From contig NZ_JASHIK010000021.1 of NCBI RefSeq assembly GCF_030733745.1, forward strand, positions 20,694 to 84,693: a DNA stretch of 64,000 bases, read 5' to 3'. How positions within the stretch are numbered: position 1 is the stretch's first letter; every line of letters starts with the position of its first letter. Source of the stretch: Stappia sp. MMSF_3263. Lineage in GTDB: Bacteria > Pseudomonadota > Alphaproteobacteria > Rhizobiales > Stappiaceae. Under the pieces are notes generated by a model. It had not been told where the DNA came from. It did no database searches and was given only the letters and a program-made list of their open reading frames with translations. The position numbers and the translations under genes are program-made. This document shows, piece after piece, positions 34,647 to 43,549 of the stretch.

Positions 34647-35876
34647 ATGTCGACTGCGATTGCACTCACTCCCGACAATGCCCGCCAGGCACTGGCCGGA
34701 CTTCCCCGGCTCGCCCGGCTCGGCATGCGTGTCGCGCTGAACCTGAAGGTCGGCTCGCTCACGATCGAAACGCCTGAGGGCCGGCTGTTCCTGGTCCAGG
34801 GCCAGCAACCCGGCCCCGATGCCGATGTGAAGATCCATTCTTGGCGCTTCATCCGCCGCCTCCTGAGCGGCTCCGACATCGGTGTGGGCGAAAGCTACAT
34901 GATGGGCGAATGGACCAGTTCCGACGTTACGACGTTCCTGGAACTGTTCTGTCGCAACCGCGACGCCACCGCCGACATGCTGCGCGGCAGCCCGCTGTTC
35001 CGCATGATGATCCGCGTGCGCCACTGGCTGAACCGCAACACGCGGACGGGATCGCGGCGCAACATCTCCGCCCATTACGATCTCGGAAATGCCTTCTACA
35101 AGGAATGGCTCGACCCGACGATGACCTATTCCTCGGCGCTGTATGACGGCGGCGTCAACGACCTGGAACAGGCGCAGCGGCGCAAGTACCGGGCGCTGGC
35201 GGAGGAAACCGGAATCAACCCGGACCACCACGTGCTGGAGATCGGCTGCGGATGGGGCGGGTTCGCCGAGTATGTCGCCGGCGAGATCGGCGCCAAGGTC
35301 ACCGCGCTGACCATATCGCGGGAACAGTACGATTTTGCCTGCAAGCGAATGCAGGACGGGGGCCTCAACGACCGGGTTACCGTCAAGCTCCAGGACTATC
35401 GCGACGAGACCAGCCAGTATGACCGGGTTGCCTCGATCGAGATGTTCGAGGCGGTCGGCGAGCAGTTCTGGCAGACCTACTTCCAGAAGGTGGCCGGCTG
35501 CCTGAAAGCCGGCGGCCGCGCCGGGCTGCAGATCATCACCATCCAGGACACGCTGTTCGACGACTACCGCCGCACACCCGACTTCATTCAGCGTCACGTG
35601 TTTCCCGGCGGCATGCTGCCGCCACCGGGCGCACTTGCCGACCTGGGCGAGCGGACGGGCCTCAAGCTCGCCGCCGAGCGGATCTTCGGGCATGACTATG
35701 CGCGCACCCTGGAGGAATGGCGGCAGCGCTTCTGGGCGGCCTGGCCGCGCATCAGCCCGCTGGGTTTCGACGACCGCTTCAAGCGGCTGTGGGAATTCTA
35801 TTTCCACTACTGCGAGGCCGGTTTCCGGTCGGGCAATATCGACGTGCGCCAGATGATCTACGTGAAGGCGTCCTGA
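34647..35876 (+). CDS. cfa: Cyclopropane-fatty-acid-synthase-like SAM methyltransferase
   Basis: A 409-residue enzyme of the CfaA/CmaS family. An N-terminal lipid-binding part (KVGSLTIETPEGRLFLV, FIRRLLSGSDIGVGESYMMGEW) precedes the SAM domain with LEIGCGWGGFAEYVAG and VASIEMFEAVGEQFW; the ending HYCEAGFRSGNIDVRQ is also conserved. Members methylate the double bond of phospholipid acyl chains to give cyclopropane or methyl-branched products. GAGG lies nine bases before the ATG at 34647. The frame also runs upstream into the DUF1365 gene, without support. Confidence 0.94.
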   Translation: MSTAIALTPDNARQALAGLPRLARLGMRVALNLKVGSLTIETPEGRLFLVQGQQPGPDADVKIHSWRFIRRLLSGSDIGVGESYMMGEWTSSDVTTFLELFCRNRDATADMLRGSPLFRMMIRVRHWLNRNTRTGSRRNISAHYDLGNAFYKEWLDPTMTYSSALYDGGVNDLEQAQRRKYRALAEETGINPDHHVLEIGCGWGGFAEYVAGEIGAKVTALTISREQYDFACKRMQDGGLNDRVTVKLQDYRDETSQYDRVASIEMFEAVGEQFWQTYFQKVAGCLKAGGRAGLQIITIQDTLFDDYRRTPDFIQRHVFPGGMLPPPGALADLGERTGLKLAAERIFGHDYARTLEEWRQRFWAAWPRISPLGFDDRFKRLWEFYFHYCEAGFRSGNIDVRQMIYVKAS

Positions 35877-35879
35877 CAC

Positions 35880-37220
35880 GTGGCGGCAGGAGCGGGACTG
35901 ACGCGCGCGGGACTGACGCGCGCGAGCCTCGCCGCCTATGCGGGTCCGGCCCTGCCGCTGGCGGCGCTGACGCTGCCGCTCTACGTGATCCTGCCGACAT
36001 TCTATGCCGAGAGCGTCGGCCTGCCGCTGGCCCTGGTGGGAACCATCCTGCTCGCGGTCCGGCTGGCGGATGCGGTCTCCGATCCGCTGATCGGCCTTCT
36101 TGCCGACCGCTACCGCCCGCCGCTCGGGCGCAGGCGCGGCTGGTTCCTCGCCGCCTGCCTGCCAGCGGCGCTTGCCGCCTACATGATCCTGACCCCGCCC
36201 GAGGGCGCAGGCGGCGGCTACCTGTTGTTCTGGGGGCTGGCGCTGTCGCTCGGCTACACGGCCTCGATCATTCCCTACACCGCCTGGGGGGCGGAACTGT
36301 CCGACGATTATCATGGCCGCAGCCGCATCGCCGGCGCGCGCGAGGGGATGGTGCTTGTCGGCACGCTGATCGCCGTCTCGGTGCCCGCCATCGCCGAAGC
36401 GCTCGGCGCACCGGGCCAGGCGACGGCTCTCAAGGTGCTGGCGCTGATCGTCGCCGTCGCTCTCCCGGGCCTGACGCTCGTCGCGGTCTGGCGCCTGCCG
36501 GAGCCGCGCGACACCGGCGCCGCACTGCCGCCACTGGCGGACGGATTTCGGCAGGTGACGCGCAATCGCCCGTTCGTGCGGCTTCTCGCCGCGTTCGTCC
36601 TCAACGGGTTTGCCAACGGGCTGCCGGCGACGCTGTTCCTGTTTTTCGTCGCAAGGGCACTCGCCGCCCCGGACATGCAGGGACCGTTCCTGTTCCTCTA
36701 TTTCCTGTGCGGCGTCGCCGGCGTGCCGTCGTGGCTTGCCGTCTCCCGCCGGATCGGCAAACACCGCGCCTGGTGCGTGGCGATGCTTGGCGCTTGCGCC
36801 GTCTTCGCGCTGGTGCCGCTGCTGGGGCCCGGAGACCTTGCCGGTTTTGCCGTGATCTGCGTGCTGACGGGACTGGCGCTCGGGGCGGATCTCGCCCTGC
36901 CCTCGGCCATCCAGGCCGATGTCATCGATGTCGACAGGATGGCGACAGGCACGCGGCGCTCGGGCCTTTATTTCGCGCTCTGGGGGCTTGCGACGAAACT
37001 GTCGCTGGCTCTGGCCGTCGGGCTTGCCTTTCCCCTGCTGGGGCTTGCCGGTTTCGACCCAGCCGCGGCGGACACGGTCGGCATCGGCGCGCTGGTGGCG
37101 CTCTACGCAATCGTGCCGGTGGTGCTGAAGCTTGCCGCCATCGCCCTCATGTGGAATTTCCCGCTCGGGGCGAAGGAACATGCGGAACTCGCCGCGCGGC
37201 TTGCCCGCCAGACAGGCTGA
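35880..37220 (+). CDS. MFS transporter of the GPH (MelB-like) family
   Basis: A 446-residue carrier with about twelve membrane helices. The GPH signature is DAVSDPLIGLLADR followed by LGRRRGW, and ASIIPYTAWGAELS is also typical. Relatives carry sugars with cations, but lipid-associated members occur in photolyase/methyltransferase operons of alphaproteobacteria. Start is GTG at 35880, three bases after the methyltransferase stop. Substrate unknown; a membrane-lipid role is possible from context. Confidence 0.9.
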   Translation: MAAGAGLTRAGLTRASLAAYAGPALPLAALTLPLYVILPTFYAESVGLPLALVGTILLAVRLADAVSDPLIGLLADRYRPPLGRRRGWFLAACLPAALAAYMILTPPEGAGGGYLLFWGLALSLGYTASIIPYTAWGAELSDDYHGRSRIAGAREGMVLVGTLIAVSVPAIAEALGAPGQATALKVLALIVAVALPGLTLVAVWRLPEPRDTGAALPPLADGFRQVTRNRPFVRLLAAFVLNGFANGLPATLFLFFVARALAAPDMQGPFLFLYFLCGVAGVPSWLAVSRRIGKHRAWCVAMLGACAVFALVPLLGPGDLAGFAVICVLTGLALGADLALPSAIQADVIDVDRMATGTRRSGLYFALWGLATKLSLALAVGLAFPLLGLAGFDPAAADTVGIGALVALYAIVPVVLKLAAIALMWNFPLGAKEHAELAARLARQTG

Positions 37221-37242
37221 CCAGCCGCCGGCCAGTCACTGA

Positions 37243-38061
37243 TCAGTCCTTTGGGCCGGGCTTGCGCGACCATCCGGTCGAGCGCGCCATCAGCGGGAAA
37301 TACAGCCGGTAGGGCAACAGCCTCAGGAATTTCAGTTGGCGGGTGAAACGTTTCGGGAAAGTGATCTCGAAGGCGGTTCCCGCAAGGCCGTCGATCAGCG
37401 CGTCGGCCGCCTCGCCAACCGGCATCAGATGCGGCATGGGAAAGGGATTGTCCTTCGTCGCCGGCGTGTCGACGAAACCGGGCGAGACCACCTGGAGGAG
37501 GATGCCGAGACGGTCGAGGTCGAACTTCATCGCCTCGGCGAGATTGATCAACCCGGCCTTGGTTGCGCCATAGGCGGCGGAGGTCGGCAATCCGCTGTAG
37601 CCGGCGACCGAGGCGACGAGCGCGATCTGACCCCGGCGACGCGGCTTCATCGCTTCGACCAGTGGCACCAGCGCGTTGGCCGTGCCCTTCAGGTTGACAT
37701 CGAAGGAGGTGTGGAATGCGGCGAGATCCGGCTCGGTGCCGTCGACCGGCAGGTAGACGCCGGCATTGAGCACGGCAAGGGCGACGGGGCCGTGCTCCGC
37801 CTCGAGTTCGGCGACGATCGCGGCCATGCGCCCGGCATCCGTCACGTCGCCGGGCATGACCAGGATTTCGCCGGCGCCGCCCGCCGCGCGCGCGCGCAAC
37901 GCTTCGAGAGGCCCGGCCGAGCGCGCCGTCACCGCGACTTTCCAGCCCAGCGCGACGAGCCTTTCCGCCAGCGCCTCGCCAATGCCCGAACTGGCGCCGG
38001 TGATCCAGGCAATGCCGTCCCCGGGGCGTGCGGCGCGGAGGGTCGCGTCAGCTTCGCTCAT
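37243..38061 (-). CDS. SDR family oxidoreductase
   Basis: A 272-residue short-chain dehydrogenase: TGASSGIGEALAERL at about residue 22, LNAGVY in place of NNAG, the VASVAG serine, and the catalytic YGATK. The C-terminal FPKRFTRQLKFLRLLPYRLYF is a basic, membrane-prone tail seen in lipid-acting SDRs. It converges on the MFS gene with only 22 bases between. An SDR accompanies this gene set in other alphaproteobacteria, so it may act on modified lipids. Substrate unknown. Confidence 0.92.
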   Translation of the reverse strand: MSEADATLRAARPGDGIAWITGASSGIGEALAERLVALGWKVAVTARSAGPLEALRARAAGGAGEILVMPGDVTDAGRMAAIVAELEAEHGPVALAVLNAGVYLPVDGTEPDLAAFHTSFDVNLKGTANALVPLVEAMKPRRRGQIALVASVAGYSGLPTSAAYGATKAGLINLAEAMKFDLDRLGILLQVVSPGFVDTPATKDNPFPMPHLMPVGEAADALIDGLAGTAFEITFPKRFTRQLKFLRLLPYRLYFPLMARSTGWSRKPGPKD

Positions 38062-38156
38062 GATCGCTCCTGTCGTTTCCTACCCGTTCTACGGGCTGCA
38101 ACGCGAGCGGATCGCCGGGAGGCGAGAAACACAGAGCCTTTGAGGGGCAAAAAATC

Positions 38157-38804
38157 TCAGCCGCGCAGGAAGGGCGCGAAGAAGCGGCCGATCGGGCCGG
38201 TCAGGCGCAGACTGCCTTCAGTGACGGCGAAACAGATGCAGTCCTCGCCCTCGTCCGCGACGGGACGGTGGTCGACATGATCGTCGGCATAGGCGACGTC
38301 GCCGCGCACATAGTGCCCCTCGCCGTCGCTGAAACCACCCTCGACGACCAGCGTCAGTTCGGTGCCGTGATGGGTGTGGGTCGGCATTGCCATTCCCGCG
38401 CGGATCCACAAAAGGCTCGCCGTGCAGCCATCCATTTCCGCGACCTTGTATTCGCGCAGGCCCGGCAGCTTGGTCTTCCAGGGAAGGTCGGCGATGTCCT
38501 TGCCGATGAAATCGGCGAGCGCCGCCGGCAGGCGGGTGTCACGCGGCGGCGCGGGCGGAGCGGCAATACGTTCGCCGAGCGGCGTGTCGAAGATCGCGGC
38601 CAGCATCGCATCTCGGTTTTCGAGCGACATCGGCGCAACGCCCTCAAGCATAGACCCGCAGGTCGCCTCCAGATCGCGAACAAAACCGCGATTGACGGGC
38701 GACAGGTCAAGATGGGAACGCACGAGCAGGCGGGCGGGCTCGGCAAGCGTTCCCGCTACATATCCGGCCAGCAACGCGTCGAAATGTTCCTGTCTCTCGT
38801 CCAT
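38157..38804 (-). CDS. ChrR-like cupin anti-sigma protein with missing zinc cysteines
   Basis: A 215-residue protein that aligns with ChrR, the zinc anti-sigma factor of singlet-oxygen RpoE. The C-terminal cupin keeps all expected ligands (His143, His145, Glu149, His179, in PTHTHHGTELTLVVEGG and DHVDHRPVA). In the N-terminal domain His7 and His31 are kept, but the two zinc cysteines of the Rhodobacter protein (35 and 38) are Ser35 and Asn38. No RpoE gene is adjacent, whereas rpoE-chrR is normally an operon. It may bind a different sigma, work without zinc there, or have another role. Confidence 0.85.
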   Translation of the reverse strand: MDERQEHFDALLAGYVAGTLAEPARLLVRSHLDLSPVNRGFVRDLEATCGSMLEGVAPMSLENRDAMLAAIFDTPLGERIAAPPAPPRDTRLPAALADFIGKDIADLPWKTKLPGLREYKVAEMDGCTASLLWIRAGMAMPTHTHHGTELTLVVEGGFSDGEGHYVRGDVAYADDHVDHRPVADEGEDCICFAVTEGSLRLTGPIGRFFAPFLRG

Positions 38805-39190
38805 TCCGTTTCAACCTTCGTCACGGCACGCGGCCCTTGCGGGGACAGCTGAGTGCCGGGCCCGTCTTAGCCGACAATGAGGCTCGCGCCAATTCCGCAA
38901 ACGGCCTTGCAGCGGCGCGGTATTTGGCTTTCCCGTATCATGCTACGATGGGCGGAGCGTCGCGGATCAGCGAAAACATCATATTCCAAGCCTATGTCCA
39001 CTTTGGTGATTTATCGATCAACTTTGCAGAACAGGGCCGAAAGGATTATCAACGACAGCCTTACAAATGGCACGGGATCGCTTGAAGCCCCCCCTCCCGC
39101 CACCTACCCTTTCGGCCAGCCTTGCAGGGTGTGCCGGACCATCGCGGACCGGGAACCCAGCTCCCCCTTCGAACGGACCAGAGACGACCG
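38805..39190. other. Divergent intergenic region between chrR-like gene and cysK
   Basis: About 385 bases. It holds a candidate RpoE-type promoter on the minus strand (separate entry) and presumably a cysK promoter, which I could not place convincingly. GAGAC before the cysK ATG is a weak ribosome site. No terminator, small RNA or conserved leader is recognisable. Confidence 0.5.
38940..38969 (-). promoter_or_regulatory. Candidate RpoE (ECF11)-type promoter before the chrR-like gene
   Basis: On the minus strand TGATCC (38969-38964), 18 bases, then TAGCAT (38945-38940). The -35 box is the RpoE/ECF11 consensus as I recall it. The distance to the ATG is long, about 135 bases. Paired with the similar site before the photolyase gene it suggests control by an RpoE encoded elsewhere. 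Confidence 0.35.
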
Positions 39191-40231
39191 ATGGACATCA
39201 AGACCTCCGTGATCGACGCGATCGGCAACACGCCGCTCATCCGCCTCAACCGCGCATCGGAGCTGACCGGCTGCGATATCTACGGCAAGGCCGAGTTCAT
39301 GAATCCCGGCCAGTCGGTCAAGGATCGCGCGGCGCTCTTCATCATCCGTGACGCGGAGGCGCGCGGCGCGCTTCGGCCCGGCGGGGTCATCGTCGAAGGC
39401 ACGGCGGGCAATACCGGCATCGGCTTGGCGCTGGTCGGCAACGCGCTCGGCTATCGCTCCGTGATCGTCATCCCGGAGACCCAGAGCCAGGAGAAGAAGG
39501 ACATGCTGCGGCTGGCCGGCGCCGAGCTGGTCGAGGTTCCCGCCGTCCCCTACAAGAACCCCAACAACTACGTGAAACTCTCCGGACGCCTCGCCGAGCG
39601 CATGGCAGCGAGCGAGCCGAACGGCGCGATCTGGGCCAACCAGTTCGACAATGTCGCCAACCGGCAGGCGCATGTCGAGACGACGGGCCCGGAGATCTGG
39701 CGCCAGACGGACGGCAAGGTCGACGGCTTCATCTGCGCGGTCGGATCCGGCGGTACGCTAGCCGGCGTCGGCATGGCGCTGAAGGGCTTCAACAAGGACA
39801 TCAAGATCGGCCTCGCCGACCCGATGGGAGCCGCGCTCTTCAACCATTATGCCCATGGTGAGCTGAAAGCCGAGGGCTCGTCCATTTCCGAGGGCATCGG
39901 CCAGGGCCGCATCACCGCCAATCTCGAGGGCGCGCCCGTCGACATGCCGTTCCAGATCCCCGACGAGGAAGCGCTGCCGATCGTCTTCGACCTGCTCGAG
40001 CACGAAGGCCTGTGCATGGGCGCCTCCACCGGCGTCAACGTTGCAGGCGCGATCCGCATGGCCCGCGAGATGGGACCGGGCCACACGATCGTGACGATCC
40101 TGTGCGACTACGGCACCCGCTACCAGTCGAAGCTGTTCAACCCGGATTTCCTGCGCTCCAAGAACCTGCCGGTGCCGGCCTGGCTGGAGCGGTCCAGCGG
40201 CATCACGGCACCGTTCGAAGAAGCGGTCTGA
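39191..40231 (+). CDS. cysK: Cysteine synthase A
   Basis: PLP-dependent O-acetylserine sulfhydrylase, 346 residues; the longer alphaproteobacterial form. TPLIRLNRASE is at the N-terminus, the PLP lysine in NPGQSVKDRAA at about residue 41, the substrate loop TAGNTGIGLAL at about 72, and VGSGGTLAGVG at about 185. The next gene (cls) starts seven bases after the stop, and a sulfurtransferase gene lies two genes further on. Start ATG at 39191 matches the family N-terminus. Confidence 0.95.
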   Translation: MDIKTSVIDAIGNTPLIRLNRASELTGCDIYGKAEFMNPGQSVKDRAALFIIRDAEARGALRPGGVIVEGTAGNTGIGLALVGNALGYRSVIVIPETQSQEKKDMLRLAGAELVEVPAVPYKNPNNYVKLSGRLAERMAASEPNGAIWANQFDNVANRQAHVETTGPEIWRQTDGKVDGFICAVGSGGTLAGVGMALKGFNKDIKIGLADPMGAALFNHYAHGELKAEGSSISEGIGQGRITANLEGAPVDMPFQIPDEEALPIVFDLLEHEGLCMGASTGVNVAGAIRMAREMGPGHTIVTILCDYGTRYQSKLFNPDFLRSKNLPVPAWLERSSGITAPFEEAV

Positions 40232-40238
40232 TCCGTTC

Positions 40239-41690
40239 ATGCTGCGTGACGTCGACCTCGCCGAAGCCTTCGTCGCCAACCTGCCGATCATCGCGGCCTT
40301 CACGCTGGCGCTCTACGCGCTGGCGGCTGTCTGCGCCGTGCGGGAAGTGCTGAACTCGCGCACCGCGCAAGGCTCGATCGCCTGGCTGCTGTCGCTTCTG
40401 TTCCTGCCGTTCCCGACCGCCTTCCTCTATCTCGTCTTTGGCTGGAAACGCTTCGAGGATTACGGCGAGGTGCGCGCCTATGCCGGACGGGCCACCCGGG
40501 CAGCACGCGCGGGGGAACTGCGGCTGGCCGATGCCAAGACCAGCACCAGCTGGCCGGTGCTCACCCGCATCGCGCAGATCCCGTTCCTAGCCGGCAACAG
40601 CGTCGATCTGCTGATCGACGGGCCCGACACGTTCGATTCCATTCTCGCCGGCATCGCCGCCGCCCGCCGCGAGGTGCTGGTGCAGTTCTTCATCATCCGC
40701 GACGACGGGCTGGGCCGGCGCTTCGCCGATGCCTTGATCGAACGCGCGCGGGCCGGTGTCGCCGTGCATCTGCTTTATGACGATGTCGGCAGCAAGAGCC
40801 TGCCGCGCAGCTATCGGCGAAGATTGCGCGAGGCCGGCGTCAGGGTTGCCGGCTTCAACCAGCGGCACAAGTGGCTGCGGGTGACCGGGCCGATGCGCCT
40901 CAACTACCGCAATCACCGCAAGATCGTCGTCGTCGACGGACAGAGTGCCTGGGTCGGCGGGCACAATGTCGGCGATGAATATATCGGTCTCTCGGCGGAT
41001 TTCGGCCACTGGCGCGACACGCATGTGCGTGTCGACGGCCCCTCGGCCATCGCCTGCGCCCTCTCCTTCTGCGAGGACTGGCACTGGGCGACGGGAACGC
41101 CGATCCGCCCCTTCCTGCCGGTGCCGATCCCGCAACCGGGCGACGAGCCGGTGCTGGTGATGCCGACGGGGCCTGCGGATACGTTCGAGGATTGCGGCAT
41201 CGCGTTCTCCGAGGCCATTTCGCGGGCTCGCGAGAGGCTCTGGATCGTCAGCCCCTATTTCGTCCCGGAAGCCGCGATGCAGACCGCCCTGCTTGCCGCC
41301 GCCATGCGCGGCGTCGACGTGCGCATCCTGCTCCCCGAGAAGGCGGATCACCGGCTGGTGTGGCTGGCCAGCTACGCCCATGCCGACGACATGGTCGACC
41401 ACGGCATCAAGATCTATCGCTACACGGCCGGCTTCCTGCACCAGAAGGTCATTCTCGTCGACGACGCGCTGGCCGGCATCGGCACGGTCAATTTCGACGC
41501 CCGCTCGTTCCGGATCAATTTCGAGATCACCTTGTGGTTCACGCATGAGCGCACGATCGGCAAGGTTGCCGAGATGCTGACCCGAGACTTCAAGCAGAGC
41601 CGCGCGACGACGGCGCAGGACCTTGCGGTGCGCTCCTTCGCCTTCCGCTTCATCGCCCAGGCGGCACGGCTGTTCTCCCCGATTTTGTGA
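40239..41690 (+). CDS. cls: Cardiolipin synthase
   Basis: A 483-residue phospholipase D-superfamily enzyme. Two N-terminal membrane helices (about residues 15-65) precede two HKD motifs, HRKIVVVDG with GGHNVGDEY, and HQKVILVDD with GTVNFDARS. It condenses two phosphatidylglycerols (or PG and another phospholipid) to cardiolipin in the inner membrane. It is seven bases after cysK and probably co-transcribed, though a functional link to cysteine synthesis is not apparent. Confidence 0.92.
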   Translation: MLRDVDLAEAFVANLPIIAAFTLALYALAAVCAVREVLNSRTAQGSIAWLLSLLFLPFPTAFLYLVFGWKRFEDYGEVRAYAGRATRAARAGELRLADAKTSTSWPVLTRIAQIPFLAGNSVDLLIDGPDTFDSILAGIAAARREVLVQFFIIRDDGLGRRFADALIERARAGVAVHLLYDDVGSKSLPRSYRRRLREAGVRVAGFNQRHKWLRVTGPMRLNYRNHRKIVVVDGQSAWVGGHNVGDEYIGLSADFGHWRDTHVRVDGPSAIACALSFCEDWHWATGTPIRPFLPVPIPQPGDEPVLVMPTGPADTFEDCGIAFSEAISRARERLWIVSPYFVPEAAMQTALLAAAMRGVDVRILLPEKADHRLVWLASYAHADDMVDHGIKIYRYTAGFLHQKVILVDDALAGIGTVNFDARSFRINFEITLWFTHERTIGKVAEMLTRDFKQSRATTAQDLAVRSFAFRFIAQAARLFSPIL

Positions 41691-41784
41691 CGTTGCGTCA
41701 GTTTTCGCAGGAGCCTGCGGCAGTTGATTGCCCTTGCCGATCGGATAGGGTGGCGCTCCGGCCTGAATCATCGAGGACTGCCAC

Positions 41785-42498
41785 ATGACGGAACTGCTCT
41801 TTCGCGACGATGCCTATCTGCGCAGCTGCGAGGCGCGGGTAACCGCCATCACGGAGCGCGGCGGCGTGGTCACGGACCGGACAGTCTTCTACGCGACCGG
41901 TGGCGGCCAGCCTGGCGACAACGGCCGGATCGAGCTTGCCGACGGGCAGCAGATCGAGATCGCCACCACCGTCTATGGCGAGGATCGCAGCCAGATCGTC
42001 CATGTGCCGGCGGAAGGCTCCGCCCTGCCGGCGGTCGGCGACACGGTGGTGCTGCATCTGGACTGGGAGCGGCGCTACCGCCTGATGCGGGTCCACACGG
42101 CGCTGCACCTCTTGTCCGTCGTTCTGCCCTTCCCGGTCACCGGCGGGCAGATCGGCGAGGGCGAGGGCCGGCTCGACTTCGACATTCCCGAGGCCGCCCT
42201 CGACAAGGACGAGATCGCGGCGAAGGTCAACGAGATCGCCGGCGCCGACCATGCCGTCACATCCGACTGGATCACCGACGAGGAATTGCTGGCCAGGCCG
42301 GAAATGGTCAAGACGATGAGCGTCAAGCCACCGATGGGCTCGGGCCGGGTGCGGCTCATCCGCATCGGCGATGTCGACCTGCAGCCCTGCGGCGGCACCC
42401 ATGTCGGCCAGACGGCCGAGATCGGGCCGCTCGACGTCACCAAGATCGAGAAAAAAGGCCGGCAGAATCGCCGTGTCCGCATCAAGCTGGCGGACTGA
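41785..42498 (+). CDS. alaX: Trans-acting alanyl-tRNA editing protein AlaX
   Basis: A 237-residue stand-alone editing domain related to AlaRS. The zinc motifs HTALH (about residues 102-106) and CGGTH (about 203-207) are both present. Such proteins hydrolyse Ser- or Gly-tRNA(Ala). TVFYATGGGQPGDNG is the family start. The gene lies between cls and a sulfurtransferase in the same direction. Confidence 0.92.
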   Translation: MTELLFRDDAYLRSCEARVTAITERGGVVTDRTVFYATGGGQPGDNGRIELADGQQIEIATTVYGEDRSQIVHVPAEGSALPAVGDTVVLHLDWERRYRLMRVHTALHLLSVVLPFPVTGGQIGEGEGRLDFDIPEAALDKDEIAAKVNEIAGADHAVTSDWITDEELLARPEMVKTMSVKPPMGSGRVRLIRIGDVDLQPCGGTHVGQTAEIGPLDVTKIEKKGRQNRRVRIKLAD

Positions 42499-42544
42499 CG
42501 CGCAACGTCAGGCCGGCCCGACCGTTCCCACAAGAGGCAGAACC

Positions 42545-43387
42545 ATGGCGCTTTCCCCTCTCGTTTCGACACAGTGGCTGGCGGAAAAGCTCGCCTCCCC
42601 AGACATCGTCGTCGTCAATGCCTGGCTGCCGCCAGTCGGCAAGCCGAATGCCGAGCCGGAGTACCGGGACGGCCATATTCCCGGCGCGATCTTCTTCGAC
42701 GTCAACGCCATCAGCGACACGACGAGCGACCTGCCGCACATGCTGCCGCCGGCGCATGTCTTCTCCTCGATGATGCGCCGCCTGGGCATCGGCGACGGCC
42801 AGACCATCGTCGTCTACGACGGGGTCGGGCTTTATTCCGCTGCCCGCGTGTGGTGGATGTTCCGCGCCATGGGCGTGGAGCAGGTGTTCGTCCTCGACGG
42901 CGGCCTGCCGAAATGGCGGGAGGAAGGCCACCCGATCGAGGACATGCCGCCACCCCCGCGCGGCGAGCGGCATTTCACCGCAAGGCTCAACAACGGCCTC
43001 GTCGCCAATCTGGACAAGGTGGCACAGGCCCTGACGAGCGGTGCCCAGGTGCTCGACGCGCGCTCGCGGGGCCGCTTCGCCGGCACCGACCCGGAACCAC
43101 GCGCGGGCCTGCGTTCGGGTCACATGCCGGGGGCGCTCAACCTGCCCTTCACCGAGCTTCTCGACGACGGCCGCATGAAGCCGGCGGACGAACTTGCAAG
43201 CGCCTTCGACGCGGCCAGCCTCGACCGCTCGCGCCCGGTGATCACCACCTGCGGATCCGGCGTCACCGCCGCGATCCTGTCGCTGGCGCTGGCCGTCACC
43301 GGCCACGACAAGGCGCCCGTCTATGACGGGTCCTGGACCGAATGGGGCGGTCGCGACGACACCCCGATTGCGACCGGCGAGGCCTGA
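42545..43387 (+). CDS. sseA: 3-mercaptopyruvate sulfurtransferase
   Basis: Two-rhodanese-domain protein, 280 residues. The N-terminal domain (inactive type) has EYRDGHIPGAIFFDVN; the C-terminal domain has the active-site loop CGSGVTA, the MST pattern, near residue 237. It moves sulfur from 3-mercaptopyruvate or thiosulfate to acceptors such as cyanide or thioredoxin. ATG at 42545 has an AGAGG site; the frame is open upstream through the alaX gene, without support. Co-oriented with cysK, it may act in cysteine breakdown. Confidence 0.94.
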   Translation: MALSPLVSTQWLAEKLASPDIVVVNAWLPPVGKPNAEPEYRDGHIPGAIFFDVNAISDTTSDLPHMLPPAHVFSSMMRRLGIGDGQTIVVYDGVGLYSAARVWWMFRAMGVEQVFVLDGGLPKWREEGHPIEDMPPPPRGERHFTARLNNGLVANLDKVAQALTSGAQVLDARSRGRFAGTDPEPRAGLRSGHMPGALNLPFTELLDDGRMKPADELASAFDAASLDRSRPVITTCGSGVTAAILSLALAVTGHDKAPVYDGSWTEWGGRDDTPIATGEA

Positions 43388-43549
43388 CCTTTTCCCTCAA
43401 GCGCCTGAAAAGGACGATTGCGCGACGACCGCGTGTCGGATCGCAAACAGTTCCGCTCACCCGCGCCCGTTAGGATCGGTTTTTTCAATCGAACGATAGA
43501 AGGTCGCCCGGCAAGGATGGCGGCCCGTTCCGGGAGGACCATTGAGACC

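Noticed and set aside
34335..37181. A 948-codon minus-strand frame opposite DUF1365, methyltransferase and MFS genes
   Set aside because: Low-complexity Arg/Gln/Gly-rich translation; three well-supported genes lie on the other strand.
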